The notes beneath the pieces were generated by a model that did not search any database, was not told the DNA's origin, and was given only the letters and a program-made list of their open reading frames with translations. Shown here one piece after another: positions 47,999 to 55,576 of a stretch of DNA of 64,000 nt; position 1 is the first letter of the stretch, and the number at the start of each line of letters is the position of its first letter. Origin of the DNA: Micrococcus cohnii (GTDB taxonomy: Bacteria > Actinomycetota > Actinomycetes > Actinomycetales > Micrococcaceae); assembly GCF_014205175.1 (NCBI RefSeq), contig NZ_JACHNA010000001.1, forward strand, positions 1,550,001 to 1,614,000, given 5' to 3'. The position numbers were made by a program, and so were the translations under genes.

Positions 47999-48805
47999 TC
48001 AGAGCTCCCGCGCGTTCTCCACCACCGGCACGGCGGCGCGAAACCGCCGCACGGCCTCGAGGTCCAGCTCGACGACGCGCGTCTGCGGGCCGTGATCCAG
48101 ACGCACCGCGTCGACGCCGTCGGGGCCGATCAGGCCCGAGCGCCCCACCCCCAGCGGGGCGGTGTCGGAGGCCACCTCGGGGTCCTGACCGAGGTCGGCG
48201 CGCACGGCCTGATCGCACGCGGCGACCAGCGCACCGCTGTCCAGCGCCCGGGCGCGGGTGAGCGTCTCCCACTGGGCCGCCTTGCCAGGCCCCGCGCCCC
48301 ACGAGGCCGCGACGAGCATGACCTGCGCCCCCTCGCGGGCGAGCCGGGTGAACAGCGCCGGGAAGCGTACGTCGTAGCAGGTGGCCAGTCCGAAGCGAAC
48401 TCCCCCGTGCTCGACGACGCACGGCGCGTCCCCGGGGGCGATCGTGTCCGACTCACGATGGCCGAAGGCGTCGTAGAGGTGGATCTTGTCGTAACCCAGC
48501 GGCTCCTCACCCGGGCGCAGCATCAGCAGGGTGTTGTGGATACGGCCGTCGGCAGCGGGCGTGAACGTGCCGACGACCAGGGTGAGGTCGAGCTCGTCGG
48601 CCAGCGCCGCAAGGCGGGCGTGCGCGGCCTCGGCGCGGTCGGCCGCGAACGCGTCGAGGTCGCCGTCGAACGCGCACGTCGCAGCCTCGGGGAACAGCAC
48701 GAGCCGGGCACCCTCCCCGGCCGCGTCCCGCGCCGCCGCGTCCACGGCACGAAGGTTCGCTTCGACGTCGGGGGTCGAGCTGATCTGGGCGAGGGCGATC
48801 TTCAC
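47999..48805 (-). CDS. Nitrilase-superfamily amidase
   Basis: This 268-residue protein, from GTG at 48805 behind GAGGAGG, has the Glu-Lys-Cys triad of carbon-nitrogen hydrolases: E40 (LFPEA), K107 (YDKIHLYD) and C143 (LATCYDVRFP). The sequence resembles NIT/omega-amidase-like members that deaminate alpha-keto acid amides or small amides. It lies upstream of pxpA on the same strand, with the operator between them, so it may belong to the same nitrogen pathway but have its own promoter. The substrate is not assigned. Confidence 0.88.
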   Translation of the reverse strand: MKIALAQISSTPDVEANLRAVDAAARDAAGEGARLVLFPEAATCAFDGDLDAFAADRAEAAHARLAALADELDLTLVVGTFTPAADGRIHNTLLMLRPGEEPLGYDKIHLYDAFGHRESDTIAPGDAPCVVEHGGVRFGLATCYDVRFPALFTRLAREGAQVMLVAASWGAGPGKAAQWETLTRARALDSGALVAACDQAVRADLGQDPEVASDTAPLGVGRSGLIGPDGVDAVRLDHGPQTRVVELDLEAVRRFRAAVPVVENAREL

Positions 48806-48869
48806 GTGCTGCGCCTCCTCGATGTCGGGCGGGCTGTGACGGTGCCTACACCGTACCCGCTGAGAAATG

Positions 48870-48926
48870 CCGCACGTTTGCAACATTGCCGACGCGGAGC
48901 ACTGCGACGATGTTGCGAACGTGCGG
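48870..48926. repeat. Interrupted 17-bp inverted repeat between divergent genes
   Basis: Arms 48870-48886 and 48910-48926 (CCGCACGTTTGCAACAT and ATGTTGCGAACGTGCGG) are inverse copies with one mismatch, separated by 23 bases. They lie between the nitrilase gene and the MBL gene. The geometry suits a pair of operator half-sites rather than a terminator, as both neighbouring genes start away from it. Confidence 0.6.
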
Positions 48927-48992
48927 TCGTTTCGCGAGAGACCGCCCGGCAAGCGTCCGGACCCCGCCTGCCGATTCCCTAGACTCCACGCC

Positions 48993-49808
48993 ATGACCTC
49001 CACCGACTCCACGCCCGGGCCGGACCCCGCCCCGTTCATTTCGTGCGTCACCGCGCAGAACCCTTCGCCCATGACGCTCGCCGGCACGAACACCTACCTG
49101 ATCGGCGCGCCCGGGTCCGAGTCCCTCACCCTGGTCGACCCCGGACCCGCAGAGACCGCCGAGGCGCATCTGGACGCCGTCCGCACGGCCGCGCAGGGGC
49201 GGCGGATCGAGCTGATCCTGCTCACGCACCGCCACGAGGACCACGCCGGGGCGGTGGAGCTCTTCCACGAGGCCACCGGGGCCCCCGTGCGTGCGCACCT
49301 GCCGGAGCTGTGCCGCGCGGCGACGCCGCTGACCGACGGCGAGCGCCTCGTGGTGGCCGACACCGTGATCCTCGCGCTGCACACCCCCGGGCACACCTCG
49401 GACTCATGCTGCTTCCAGGTCCCCTCGGCCGGCTCCGACGGTGCGATCCTCACCGGCGACACGATCCTGGGCAGCGGCACCAGCATGCTCGACCACCCCG
49501 ACGGCCGGCTGGTCGACTACCTGGCTTCGCTCGCCCGGCTGCGCGCTGAGGGCGACGCGACGGTCCTGCCGGGCCACGGCCCCGCGCTCGACTCGGTCGC
49601 CCAGGCCGCGAACGAGTATCTGGAGCACCGCCGCGCCCGCGTGCGGCAGGTCCGCGAGGCCCTCGCCGATCTGGGCGACGACGCGGCACACGTCACTGCC
49701 GCACGGCTGGCCGAGCGCATCTACCCCGACGTCGACGAGCGGGTGGCCGCCGTCGCCGAGATGACCGTCGCCGCGCACCTGGACTACGTGCGCTCCTCCA
49801 CGTCCTGA
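48993..49808 (+). CDS. MBL-fold metallo-hydrolase (LACTB2-like)
   Basis: This 271-residue protein has the metal-binding motif THRHEDHAG (H79, H81, D83, H84), then HTPGHTSDSCC, GDTILGSGT and LPGHG, covering the di-zinc ligands of glyoxalase II/LACTB2-type hydrolases. The C-terminal ~70 residues are helical (HRRARVRQVREAL), as in LACTB2-like proteins. ATG at 48993 follows TAGACT by 7 bases (leaderless pattern). Its 3' end overlaps the convergent MscS gene by 25 bases. The substrate is unknown. Confidence 0.87.
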   Translation: MTSTDSTPGPDPAPFISCVTAQNPSPMTLAGTNTYLIGAPGSESLTLVDPGPAETAEAHLDAVRTAAQGRRIELILLTHRHEDHAGAVELFHEATGAPVRAHLPELCRAATPLTDGERLVVADTVILALHTPGHTSDSCCFQVPSAGSDGAILTGDTILGSGTSMLDHPDGRLVDYLASLARLRAEGDATVLPGHGPALDSVAQAANEYLEHRRARVRQVREALADLGDDAAHVTAARLAERIYPDVDERVAAVAEMTVAAHLDYVRSSTS

Positions 49809-50983
49809 GCCGGGTCCACCGCACGCTGGCGCTGCGCGAACGCCTCCTCGCCGGGGCCGGCGAACTCCTGCCCGCGCCGCACCGCCGTGAACGAACCGGT
49901 GTACAGCGACGTGTCCTCGCCCGCCCGGGTCAGCGGCGCCGGCGTCTGGACCGCGGGCGCCTCGACCATCCGCGGCGGGATCGCCTCGGGGTGCTCGGCG
50001 CGCAGGAACACGACGAGGTCCTCACGCACGAGGCAGCGCAGGTCCCACAAATCGCCCGAGGTGCGCGCCGAGACGACCGCCCGGATCCGCACGAGACCGC
50101 CGATCGCGTCGGTCACCTGCATCGAGGCCTCGCGACCGTCCCACAGCGGGGTGGTCGCGACGAGCGCCTTGAGCCGTGCGCGCAGCGCGTCCATCGACAC
50201 GCGCCAGTCGACGTCCATCTCCACGACACCCGAGACCTCGGATCCGACGCGCGTCCAGTTCTCGAAGGCCTTGGTCGTGAAGTCCGAGGAGGGGTAGATC
50301 ATGCGGCGGCCGTCCCACAGCTTCACCACGACGTTGGACAGGGTGACGTCCTCGACGGTGCCGAACACCTCTCCCATCTGCACGACGTCGCCCACGCGCA
50401 CAGCGTCCGTGAAGGCCAGCTGCACGCCGGCGAACACGTTCGTCAGGGTGGACTGCACCGCCAGCGCCGCGATCACCGAGACCAGGCCGGCCGAGGCCAG
50501 CAGGCCGGCCCCGAGCGAGCGCACCGCGGGCAGCGTGAGCAGCACGACGGCGACGGCCAGCGTGACGATCGCGGCCTGCAGGATCCGGCGCAGCAACACC
50601 GTCTGGGTGCGGATGCGCCGCGCGCGACGGTCGTCGACTCCGGCGTGCTCGTACCGGGCCAGCAGCCCCGTCTCGACGAGCCCGGCCGCGCGCACGGCGG
50701 CCCAGGCCAGACCGGCGACGAGCAGGGCGACGAGCCCGAACGAGGCCGGAGCGAACCAGTCGGCGCCGCGCGCGGTCGCCGAGAGCGCCACCCGGGACGC
50801 GACGGCGCCGGCCGCCAGCCCCAGCGGCATCGCCAGACCGCGCAGGCTCACTCCCGCGGGCAGCCGACGCCCGGCCACGGCCGCGGCAGCGCGGACCACG
50901 AGAGAGACGGCCGGCCAGACCAGCAGCAGGGCCGCGAGCACGACCAGGGGCGTCAGGGCGGGGTCGGGGGCGATCGCGGGCAT
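49784..50983 (-). CDS. MscS family mechanosensitive channel
   Basis: This 399-residue protein has four to five N-terminal helices, then the pore-lining TM3 and beta domain ([51 protein letters not shown]), the core of MscS. The C-terminal ~55 residues are disordered. Such channels release solutes on hypo-osmotic shock. ATG at 50983 follows CACACT by 6 bases, the leaderless pattern; earlier starts would lack this. It is divergent from hisD. Confidence 0.88.
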   Translation of the reverse strand: MPAIAPDPALTPLVVLAALLLVWPAVSLVVRAAAAVAGRRLPAGVSLRGLAMPLGLAAGAVASRVALSATARGADWFAPASFGLVALLVAGLAWAAVRAAGLVETGLLARYEHAGVDDRRARRIRTQTVLLRRILQAAIVTLAVAVVLLTLPAVRSLGAGLLASAGLVSVIAALAVQSTLTNVFAGVQLAFTDAVRVGDVVQMGEVFGTVEDVTLSNVVVKLWDGRRMIYPSSDFTTKAFENWTRVGSEVSGVVEMDVDWRVSMDALRARLKALVATTPLWDGREASMQVTDAIGGLVRIRAVVSARTSGDLWDLRCLVREDLVVFLRAEHPEAIPPRMVEAPAVQTPAPLTRAGEDTSLYTGSFTAVRRGQEFAGPGEEAFAQRQRAVDPAQDVEERT

Positions 50984-51099
50984 GGCATCAGTGTGACACC
51001 TGTCGTGCGCTCCGCCGCGGGCGGAGCACAATGGCACACACCGAACCACCCCCTTCCCCGCGTCCGGTCCGGGACGCGGCCCGACGGCAGGAGAACCCC

Positions 51100-52410
51100 G
51101 TGCTCACCGTGACCGATCTGCGCGGCGCAGACGCCGACATCACCGCCGCGGTCCCCCGCGCCGAGACGGACGTCGCCTCGACGGTCCCGAGCGTGCTGCC
51201 GATCATCGAGCGGGTCCGCGCCGAGGGGGCCGCCGCCGTCCTCGACCTGGGCGAACGCTTCGACGGGGTGCGGCCGCCGAGCCTGCGCGTGCCGGACGAG
51301 ACCATCCGGGCGGCGCTCGAGACCCTCGAGCCGGCCGTGCGCGCCGGGCTCGAGGAGTCGATCCGTCGGGCCCGCAAGGTCCACGCCGCCCAGGTGCCCG
51401 CCGGCTCTGTCGTCGACCTGGGCGAGGGCGCGGTCGTCGAGAACCGCTGGACGCCCGTCGATCGTGTGGGTCTGTACGTGCCCGGCGGGCGAGCGGTGTA
51501 CCCGTCCTCGGTGGTCATGAACGTCGTCCCGGCACAGGCGGCGGGCGTCGGGTCGCTCGCGGTGGCCACGCCGCCCCAGGCCGAGCACGGGGGCTGGCCG
51601 CACCCGACGGTCCTCGCCGCCTGCGCTCTGCTCGGCGTGGACGAGGTCTACGCCGCCGGCGGCGCCCAGGCCGTCGCCCTGCTCGCCCTGGGCCTGCCCG
51701 CGACGGACACGGGCCCGGCGGTGCCGCCCGTCGCGATGGTGACGGGCCCGGGCAACGTGTTCGTCGCCGCCGCCAAGCGAGCCCTGCTGGGCACCGTGGG
51801 CGTCGACGCGGAGGCCGGCCCGAGCGAGATCGCGGTGATCGCCGACGAGACCGCCCGCGCGGATTGGGTCGCCGCCGATCTGATCAGCCAGGCCGAGCAC
51901 GACCCGCTGGCCGCCTCCGTGCTGATCACCGACTCGCCCGCGCTCGCCGCCGACGTCGCCGCCCAGATCGAACAGCAGGTGCCCGGGGCGTTCCACGAAG
52001 AGCAGATCCGCACCGCCCTGACCGGACGTCAGTCCGGCATTCTGCTCGTGCGCGATCTCGACCACGCGATCGAGGTCGCGGACGCGTACGCCGCCGAGCA
52101 CCTTCAGGTGCACACGCGCGAGGCCGAGCGCGTCGCCCGGCGCGTGCGCAACGCCGGCGCGCTCTTCGTGGGCCCGCACTCCCCGGTGCCGCTGGGCGAC
52201 TACTGCGCCGGCTCGAACCACGTGCTGCCCACCTCGGGCACGGCGCGGTTCTCCTCGGGCCTGAACACCGCCACGTTCCTGCGCCTGCAGCAGCTCGTGC
52301 GTTACGAGGCGGCCGGCCTCGCGGAGGTGGCCGACGACATCGCGGCTGTCGCCGAGGACGAGGGCCTGCCGGCGCACGCCGAGGCCGTGCGACTGCGTGA
52401 GGCCCGCTGA
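51100..52410 (+). CDS. hisD: Histidinol dehydrogenase
   Basis: HisD performs the last two oxidations of histidine synthesis, L-histidinol to L-histidine with NAD+. GTG at 51100, behind CAGGAG, gives 436 residues, the normal length; an ATG 23 codons upstream gives an atypical Pro/Arg-rich extension. Motifs include [26 protein letters not shown]-like [31 protein letters not shown] with catalytic Glu/His, and GNHVLPT-like [20 protein letters not shown]. No other his genes follow immediately; the next gene overlaps or abuts its stop. Confidence 0.96.
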   Translation: MLTVTDLRGADADITAAVPRAETDVASTVPSVLPIIERVRAEGAAAVLDLGERFDGVRPPSLRVPDETIRAALETLEPAVRAGLEESIRRARKVHAAQVPAGSVVDLGEGAVVENRWTPVDRVGLYVPGGRAVYPSSVVMNVVPAQAAGVGSLAVATPPQAEHGGWPHPTVLAACALLGVDEVYAAGGAQAVALLALGLPATDTGPAVPPVAMVTGPGNVFVAAAKRALLGTVGVDAEAGPSEIAVIADETARADWVAADLISQAEHDPLAASVLITDSPALAADVAAQIEQQVPGAFHEEQIRTALTGRQSGILLVRDLDHAIEVADAYAAEHLQVHTREAERVARRVRNAGALFVGPHSPVPLGDYCAGSNHVLPTSGTARFSSGLNTATFLRLQQLVRYEAAGLAEVADDIAAVAEDEGLPAHAEAVRLREAR

Positions 52411-52411
52411 G

Positions 52412-52795
52412 ATGGCCGGTGCGGTGCGCCTCGACGCCTGGCTGTGGGCGGTGCGGATCTACAAGACGCGCTCGGCGGCCACCGCGGCCGTACGGGCTGG
52501 GCACGTCCGCGTCGACGGGGAGGCGGTCAAGGCAGCGACGCCCGTCGTCGTCGGCCAGAGGATCCGGGTGCGCCGCGACGGGCGCGAGCTGATTCTCGAG
52601 GTGACCGGTCTGGTCCGCAAGCGCGTCGGCGCGCCCGTCGCGCGGCGCCACTACGTGGACCATTCGCCGCCGCCGGTGCCGCGCGAACTGCTCGCAGTGC
52701 CGTACCGAGAACGGGGCGCCGGGCGGCCGACGAAACGGGACCGGCGTCGGCTGGACGCCCTGCGCGGCGTCGATTCCCGTCGACGTGACCGGTGA
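52412..52795 (+). CDS. S4-domain RNA-binding protein (Hsp15-like)
   Basis: This 127-residue basic protein has an N-terminal S4 domain: VRLDAWLWAVRIYKTRSAA, then AGHVRVDGEAVKAATPVVVG, as in Hsp15/RlmH-like proteins that rescue stalled 50S subunits. The Arg/Lys-rich tail (GRPTKRDRRRLDALRG) is typical of this group. ATG at 52412 starts one base after the hisD stop; GTG at 52397 is an alternative. It is probably cotranscribed with hisD. Function in ribosome rescue is by homology only. Confidence 0.85.
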   Translation: MAGAVRLDAWLWAVRIYKTRSAATAAVRAGHVRVDGEAVKAATPVVVGQRIRVRRDGRELILEVTGLVRKRVGAPVARRHYVDHSPPPVPRELLAVPYRERGAGRPTKRDRRRLDALRGVDSRRRDR

Positions 52796-52823
52796 CTCAG
52801 TAGGCAACCAGGCCGCCGGGGTG

Positions 52824-53017
52824 TAGTGTTCAGGGCAGAAGTTGTTTTTCTGAAAGTCCGGTAGTTCGGTGTGCAGGCGGCCCCAGGCCCCAGCGCGTTG
52901 GTCATGCGGTTCAGTACTACCGCTTCACCCCGGTCGGGAGAGGTTTCCGGCCGGTTCCAACGCGACGACGTGCCTCACTCTGTCGAGGCGACGCGTCACT
53001 GTCGAAAGGACACCATC
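52824..53017 (+). promoter_or_regulatory. Long 5' leader of cold-shock gene
   Basis: A -10-like TAGTGT (52824-52829) would give a leader of ~180 bases before the csp start. The leader begins with an unusually AT-rich patch for this genome (GTTGTTTTTCTG at 52841-52852). Long structured leaders are typical of cold-shock genes; no gene was seen in this stretch. Confidence 0.4.
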
Positions 53018-53221
53018 ATGGCTGTCGGCACCGTTAAGTGGTTCAACTCCGAAAAGGGCTACGGCTTCATCGCTCCCGAGGACAACTCGGCTGACGTCTT
53101 CGTCCACTTCTCCGCCATCACCGGCTCGGGCTTCAAGGAGCTCCAGGAGAACGACCGCGTCGAGTTCGAGACGCAGCAGGGCGACAAGGGCCTCCAGGCC
53201 GCCAACGTCTCCAAGATCTGA
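53018..53221 (+). CDS. cspA: Cold-shock protein (CspA family)
   Basis: This 67-residue single CSD protein starts [18 protein letters not shown] and contains the RNP-2 motif DVFVHFSAI, which bind single-stranded RNA/DNA. CGAAAGGAC lies upstream of the ATG. Codon use is clean and highly biased, suggesting strong expression. Two compact hairpins follow the stop codon. Confidence 0.97.
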   Translation: MAVGTVKWFNSEKGYGFIAPEDNSADVFVHFSAITGSGFKELQENDRVEFETQQGDKGLQAANVSKI

Positions 53222-53227
53222 GTCCGC

Positions 53228-53269
53228 GTCGCCTCAGGCGACCGCGACATGATCGCCCGCTGAGCGGGC
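53228..53269 (+). terminator. Tandem hairpins after cspA
   Basis: GTCGCC-TCA-GGCGAC (53228-53242) and GCCCGC-TGA-GCGGGC (53255-53269) are two tight hairpins directly after the cspA stop, followed by TATCC. They probably terminate the csp mRNA and protect its 3' end. Confidence 0.6.
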
Positions 53270-53279
53270 TATCCGCATC

Positions 53280-53333
53280 GACCGATCGGCCGTTAGCATT
53301 GTCTTCCCAGACGATTCTGACGGCCGATCGGTC
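53280..53333. repeat. Perfect 14-bp inverted repeat flanking a promoter
   Basis: GACCGATCGGCCGT (53280-53293) and ACGGCCGATCGGTC (53320-53333) are exact inverse copies with 26 bases between. The spacer contains a -10-like TAGCAT (53294-53299) and the likely start of the surface-protein mRNA. Each arm contains the palindrome CCGATCGG, so two dimer sites may exist. Confidence 0.75.
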
Positions 53334-53427
53334 TCTGTGCACCGCCTCCCGATCTTCCCGCCGAACTCCGTGGCATCGGCCGTCGCCCCTCACGACTCCG
53401 GCATCGCGAACGCAAGGACCTGACACC

Positions 53428-55479
53428 GTGGAGACACCCCGCCCTCTGGATCATCCGACCGCCGGCCACCAGGCCGAAACGCCGAGCGGCTCATCCCCCG
53501 CCCGTCGGCGCGGTGTGACGGCGGTGGGCCTCGCAGGTTCCGGGGCGCTGCTCTCGGCGGCCGTCCTCGCCGGCGCGGCCGTGGCGGAGACCCCGCGGCC
53601 CGAACCGTCCGAGGAAATCTCCGCGACGCTCGCCCCGACGGCCGAGAGCGTCGAACCCACGCAGGCCCCCTCCGTCACCGACGACGATCCCGAGGAGTCC
53701 GTCCCGGCCGAGCCGAGCGCCGAGGAGCCCAGTGCTGAGGAGCCGAGCCCCACGGAGCCTGTCTCTGCCGAGCCCAGTGCTGAGGAGCCGAGCCCCACGG
53801 AGCCTGTCTCTGCCGAGCCCAGCGCTGAGGAGCCGAGCGCTGAGGAGCCGAGCCCCACCGAGCCCAGCACGACTGTCTCGCCGGAGCCGACCGCGTCCTC
53901 CACCTCGACCGACGCGCCGGAGCCCTCCCCCACGGACCGGCCGACCGGGGATCCCACCGCGGAGCCGACCGAGGGCGCGACGACCACCGCGGAGCCGACC
54001 GAGAGCGCGACGACCACCACGGGGCCGACGGCGGAGCCCACCGGCAGCCGCACGCCCGGCATCATCCCGACGTCCGAGCCCACCGAGGGCACGACGCCCA
54101 CCCCCGAGCCCACCGACGGCGCGACGCCCACCGACGGCGCGACGCCCTCGCCCACCCCCAGCCGAACCATGGAGCAGGTACCGACGCCGGTGCCCTCCGA
54201 CCCCGAGCCCAGCCCGACCGCACCGAGCGAGTCGGAGTCTCCCGAACCCTCACCCCTCCCCACGGAGGATGCTCCGTCCGAGACGGCCGAACCGACCCCC
54301 GATGACACGGCCGAGCCGACACCGTCGCCGACCGACCAGACTCCCGAGCCGTCGCCGAGCGACGACGCCCCGGAACCGACCCCGTCCGTCGATGCACCAG
54401 AGCCGACCCCGTCCGACGACGCTCCGGTCCCGCCGCGTGAGCCCGCCTCGCTGACACCCGACGAGCCGACACCGTCGCCGACTGAAGCCCCGGACTCGAA
54501 GTCCCCCTGGGACGGCGCACCCCGGCCTGACTGGAGCCATCAGGTGCATCACCGCGCGGAGGAGCCGGCCACCGCGACCGGCCGCTCCGCGCCGGCCACC
54601 CCCGTGGAGCCGACCTCGACCCCGAGCCCGACCCCGGACGAGAGCGTCTCAGAAGCGCCCACCCCCGTTGAGCAGAGCGAGACCGCCTCAGAGGCGCCCA
54701 CCACCGTCGAGCAGAGCGAGACCGCCTCAGAGGCACCCACCACCGTCGAGCAGAGCGAGACCGCCTCAGAGGCACCCACCACCGTCGAGCAGAGCGAGAC
54801 CGCCCTCGACGCCGACTCCGTCCCGTCACTGGACGACCCGTCCACGGCAGGCATCGACGACGAGGCCGACGCTCCCTCCGTTGACCGGACCGAGCCTCCG
54901 TCACCCGCGTCTCCCGCCGAGACCGACGACGCCGGCACCCAGGACGCAGCCCCGCAGGATGCAGCCACAGAGGACGCATCCACACAGGACGAGGACGAGA
55001 CGGCGGCGGCCGTCGCCGACGAGCAGACTCCCGACCCCAGCGGCGACCCGCAGCCGCTGGACCTCGACGTCCCGACCGTCGCTCCCTCCCGCGGCGGGCC
55101 GGCGGCCGTGGCTGGCGCCCCGGCGCCCAGGGCGAACTCCCTCGCCGACTCCTCGGACCTCGCCCTGTCCGGGCTGCAGAACTCGGGCCGCCTCCTCGAG
55201 GACGGCGCGGCCGCCGCGCTCGCTGACGTGGCCGACGACGCCCCGCAGCAGCCTGGAGCCGAGGACTCCGAGCACACGGCGCCCCGGGACACGGTGCTGC
55301 CGGCGATCCGCATGCCCGCCTCGCCCCGCGAGGTGGTCGAGGAGGGGGACACGGGCCTCGCAGCGGTGATGGCCCGCATCACCTCCGCACCGCCCCTCGC
55401 GCTCGGCGCAGCGGCCGTGGCCGGCGCCGGCCTGCTGGGGCTGGCCCTGCGCCGCAGTGGACGCTCCCACAGAGGCTGA
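53428..55479 (+). CDS. Secreted surface-stalk protein with Pro/Glu/Ser/Thr repeats
   Basis: GTG at 53428, 9 bases after AAGGA, gives 683 residues. A signal peptide with a Tat-like ARRRGVTAVG start ends AGAAVAE at about residue 52. Nearly 500 residues of Glu-Pro-Ser/Thr-rich disordered sequence with tandem repeats follow. A C-terminal membrane helix (LALGAAAVAGAGLLGLAL) and basic tail anchor it. There is no sortase LPxTG motif. This is the architecture of a wall-spanning stalk or glycosylated mucin-like protein; no enzymatic domain is visible. Codon use is skewed by repeats, and the function is unknown. Confidence 0.78.
   Translation: METPRPLDHPTAGHQAETPSGSSPARRRGVTAVGLAGSGALLSAAVLAGAAVAETPRPEPSEEISATLAPTAESVEPTQAPSVTDDDPEESVPAEPSAEEPSAEEPSPTEPVSAEPSAEEPSPTEPVSAEPSAEEPSAEEPSPTEPSTTVSPEPTASSTSTDAPEPSPTDRPTGDPTAEPTEGATTTAEPTESATTTTGPTAEPTGSRTPGIIPTSEPTEGTTPTPEPTDGATPTDGATPSPTPSRTMEQVPTPVPSDPEPSPTAPSESESPEPSPLPTEDAPSETAEPTPDDTAEPTPSPTDQTPEPSPSDDAPEPTPSVDAPEPTPSDDAPVPPREPASLTPDEPTPSPTEAPDSKSPWDGAPRPDWSHQVHHRAEEPATATGRSAPATPVEPTSTPSPTPDESVSEAPTPVEQSETASEAPTTVEQSETASEAPTTVEQSETASEAPTTVEQSETALDADSVPSLDDPSTAGIDDEADAPSVDRTEPPSPASPAETDDAGTQDAAPQDAATEDASTQDEDETAAAVADEQTPDPSGDPQPLDLDVPTVAPSRGGPAAVAGAPAPRANSLADSSDLALSGLQNSGRLLEDGAAAALADVADDAPQQPGAEDSEHTAPRDTVLPAIRMPASPREVVEEGDTGLAAVMARITSAPPLALGAAAVAGAGLLGLALRRSGRSHRG
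53725..53814 (+). repeat. Two exact 45-bp tandem repeats plus partial third
   Basis: Units 53725-53769 and 53770-53814 are identical and encode the 15-residue unit EPSAEEPSPTEPVSA; a diverged partial copy follows. It is in frame, inside the surface-protein stalk. Confidence 0.9.
54652..54807 (+). repeat. Four 39-bp tandem repeats in surface-protein stalk
   Basis: Units begin at 54652, 54691, 54730 and 54769, each encoding 13 residues close to EAPTTVEQSETAS. The first unit differs slightly (EAPTPVEQSETAS) and the last ends in Leu. The middle units differ at few bases, suggesting recent duplication. Confidence 0.9.
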
Positions 55480-55502
55480 GCCCACCACCCCACACGAGGA
55501 CA

Positions 55503-55540
55503 GCCGCCGGTCAACCCCATGTCCGGGATCGAACGGCGGC
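55503..55540. terminator. Possible bidirectional terminator between convergent genes
   Basis: GCCGCCG (55503-55509) pairs with CGGCGGC (55534-55540), with extra pairing of TC/GA and CCC/GGG inside. It lies in the 97-base gap between the surface-protein gene and the glutamate-synthase-like gene, which converge. Confidence 0.4.
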
Positions 55541-55576
55541 CGTCGTCTCTGGTGCGCCGTCAGCGGCTGAGCGGAC

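Noticed and set aside
49784-49808. Overlap of convergent MBL and MscS genes as possible annotation error
   Set aside because: Both C termini read naturally and the 25-base overlap is at low-complexity tails; such overlaps are common in compact genomes.
51031-51099. Earlier ATG start for hisD
   Set aside because: The first 23 codons would be Pro/Arg-rich and unlike HisD; the GTG at 51100 has CAGGAG at correct spacing.
53299-53427. Earlier TTG start for the surface-stalk protein
   Set aside because: The TTG lies within the -10 hexamer TAGCAT, so it cannot be in the mRNA; GTG at 53428 has an AAGGA site and precedes a signal peptide.
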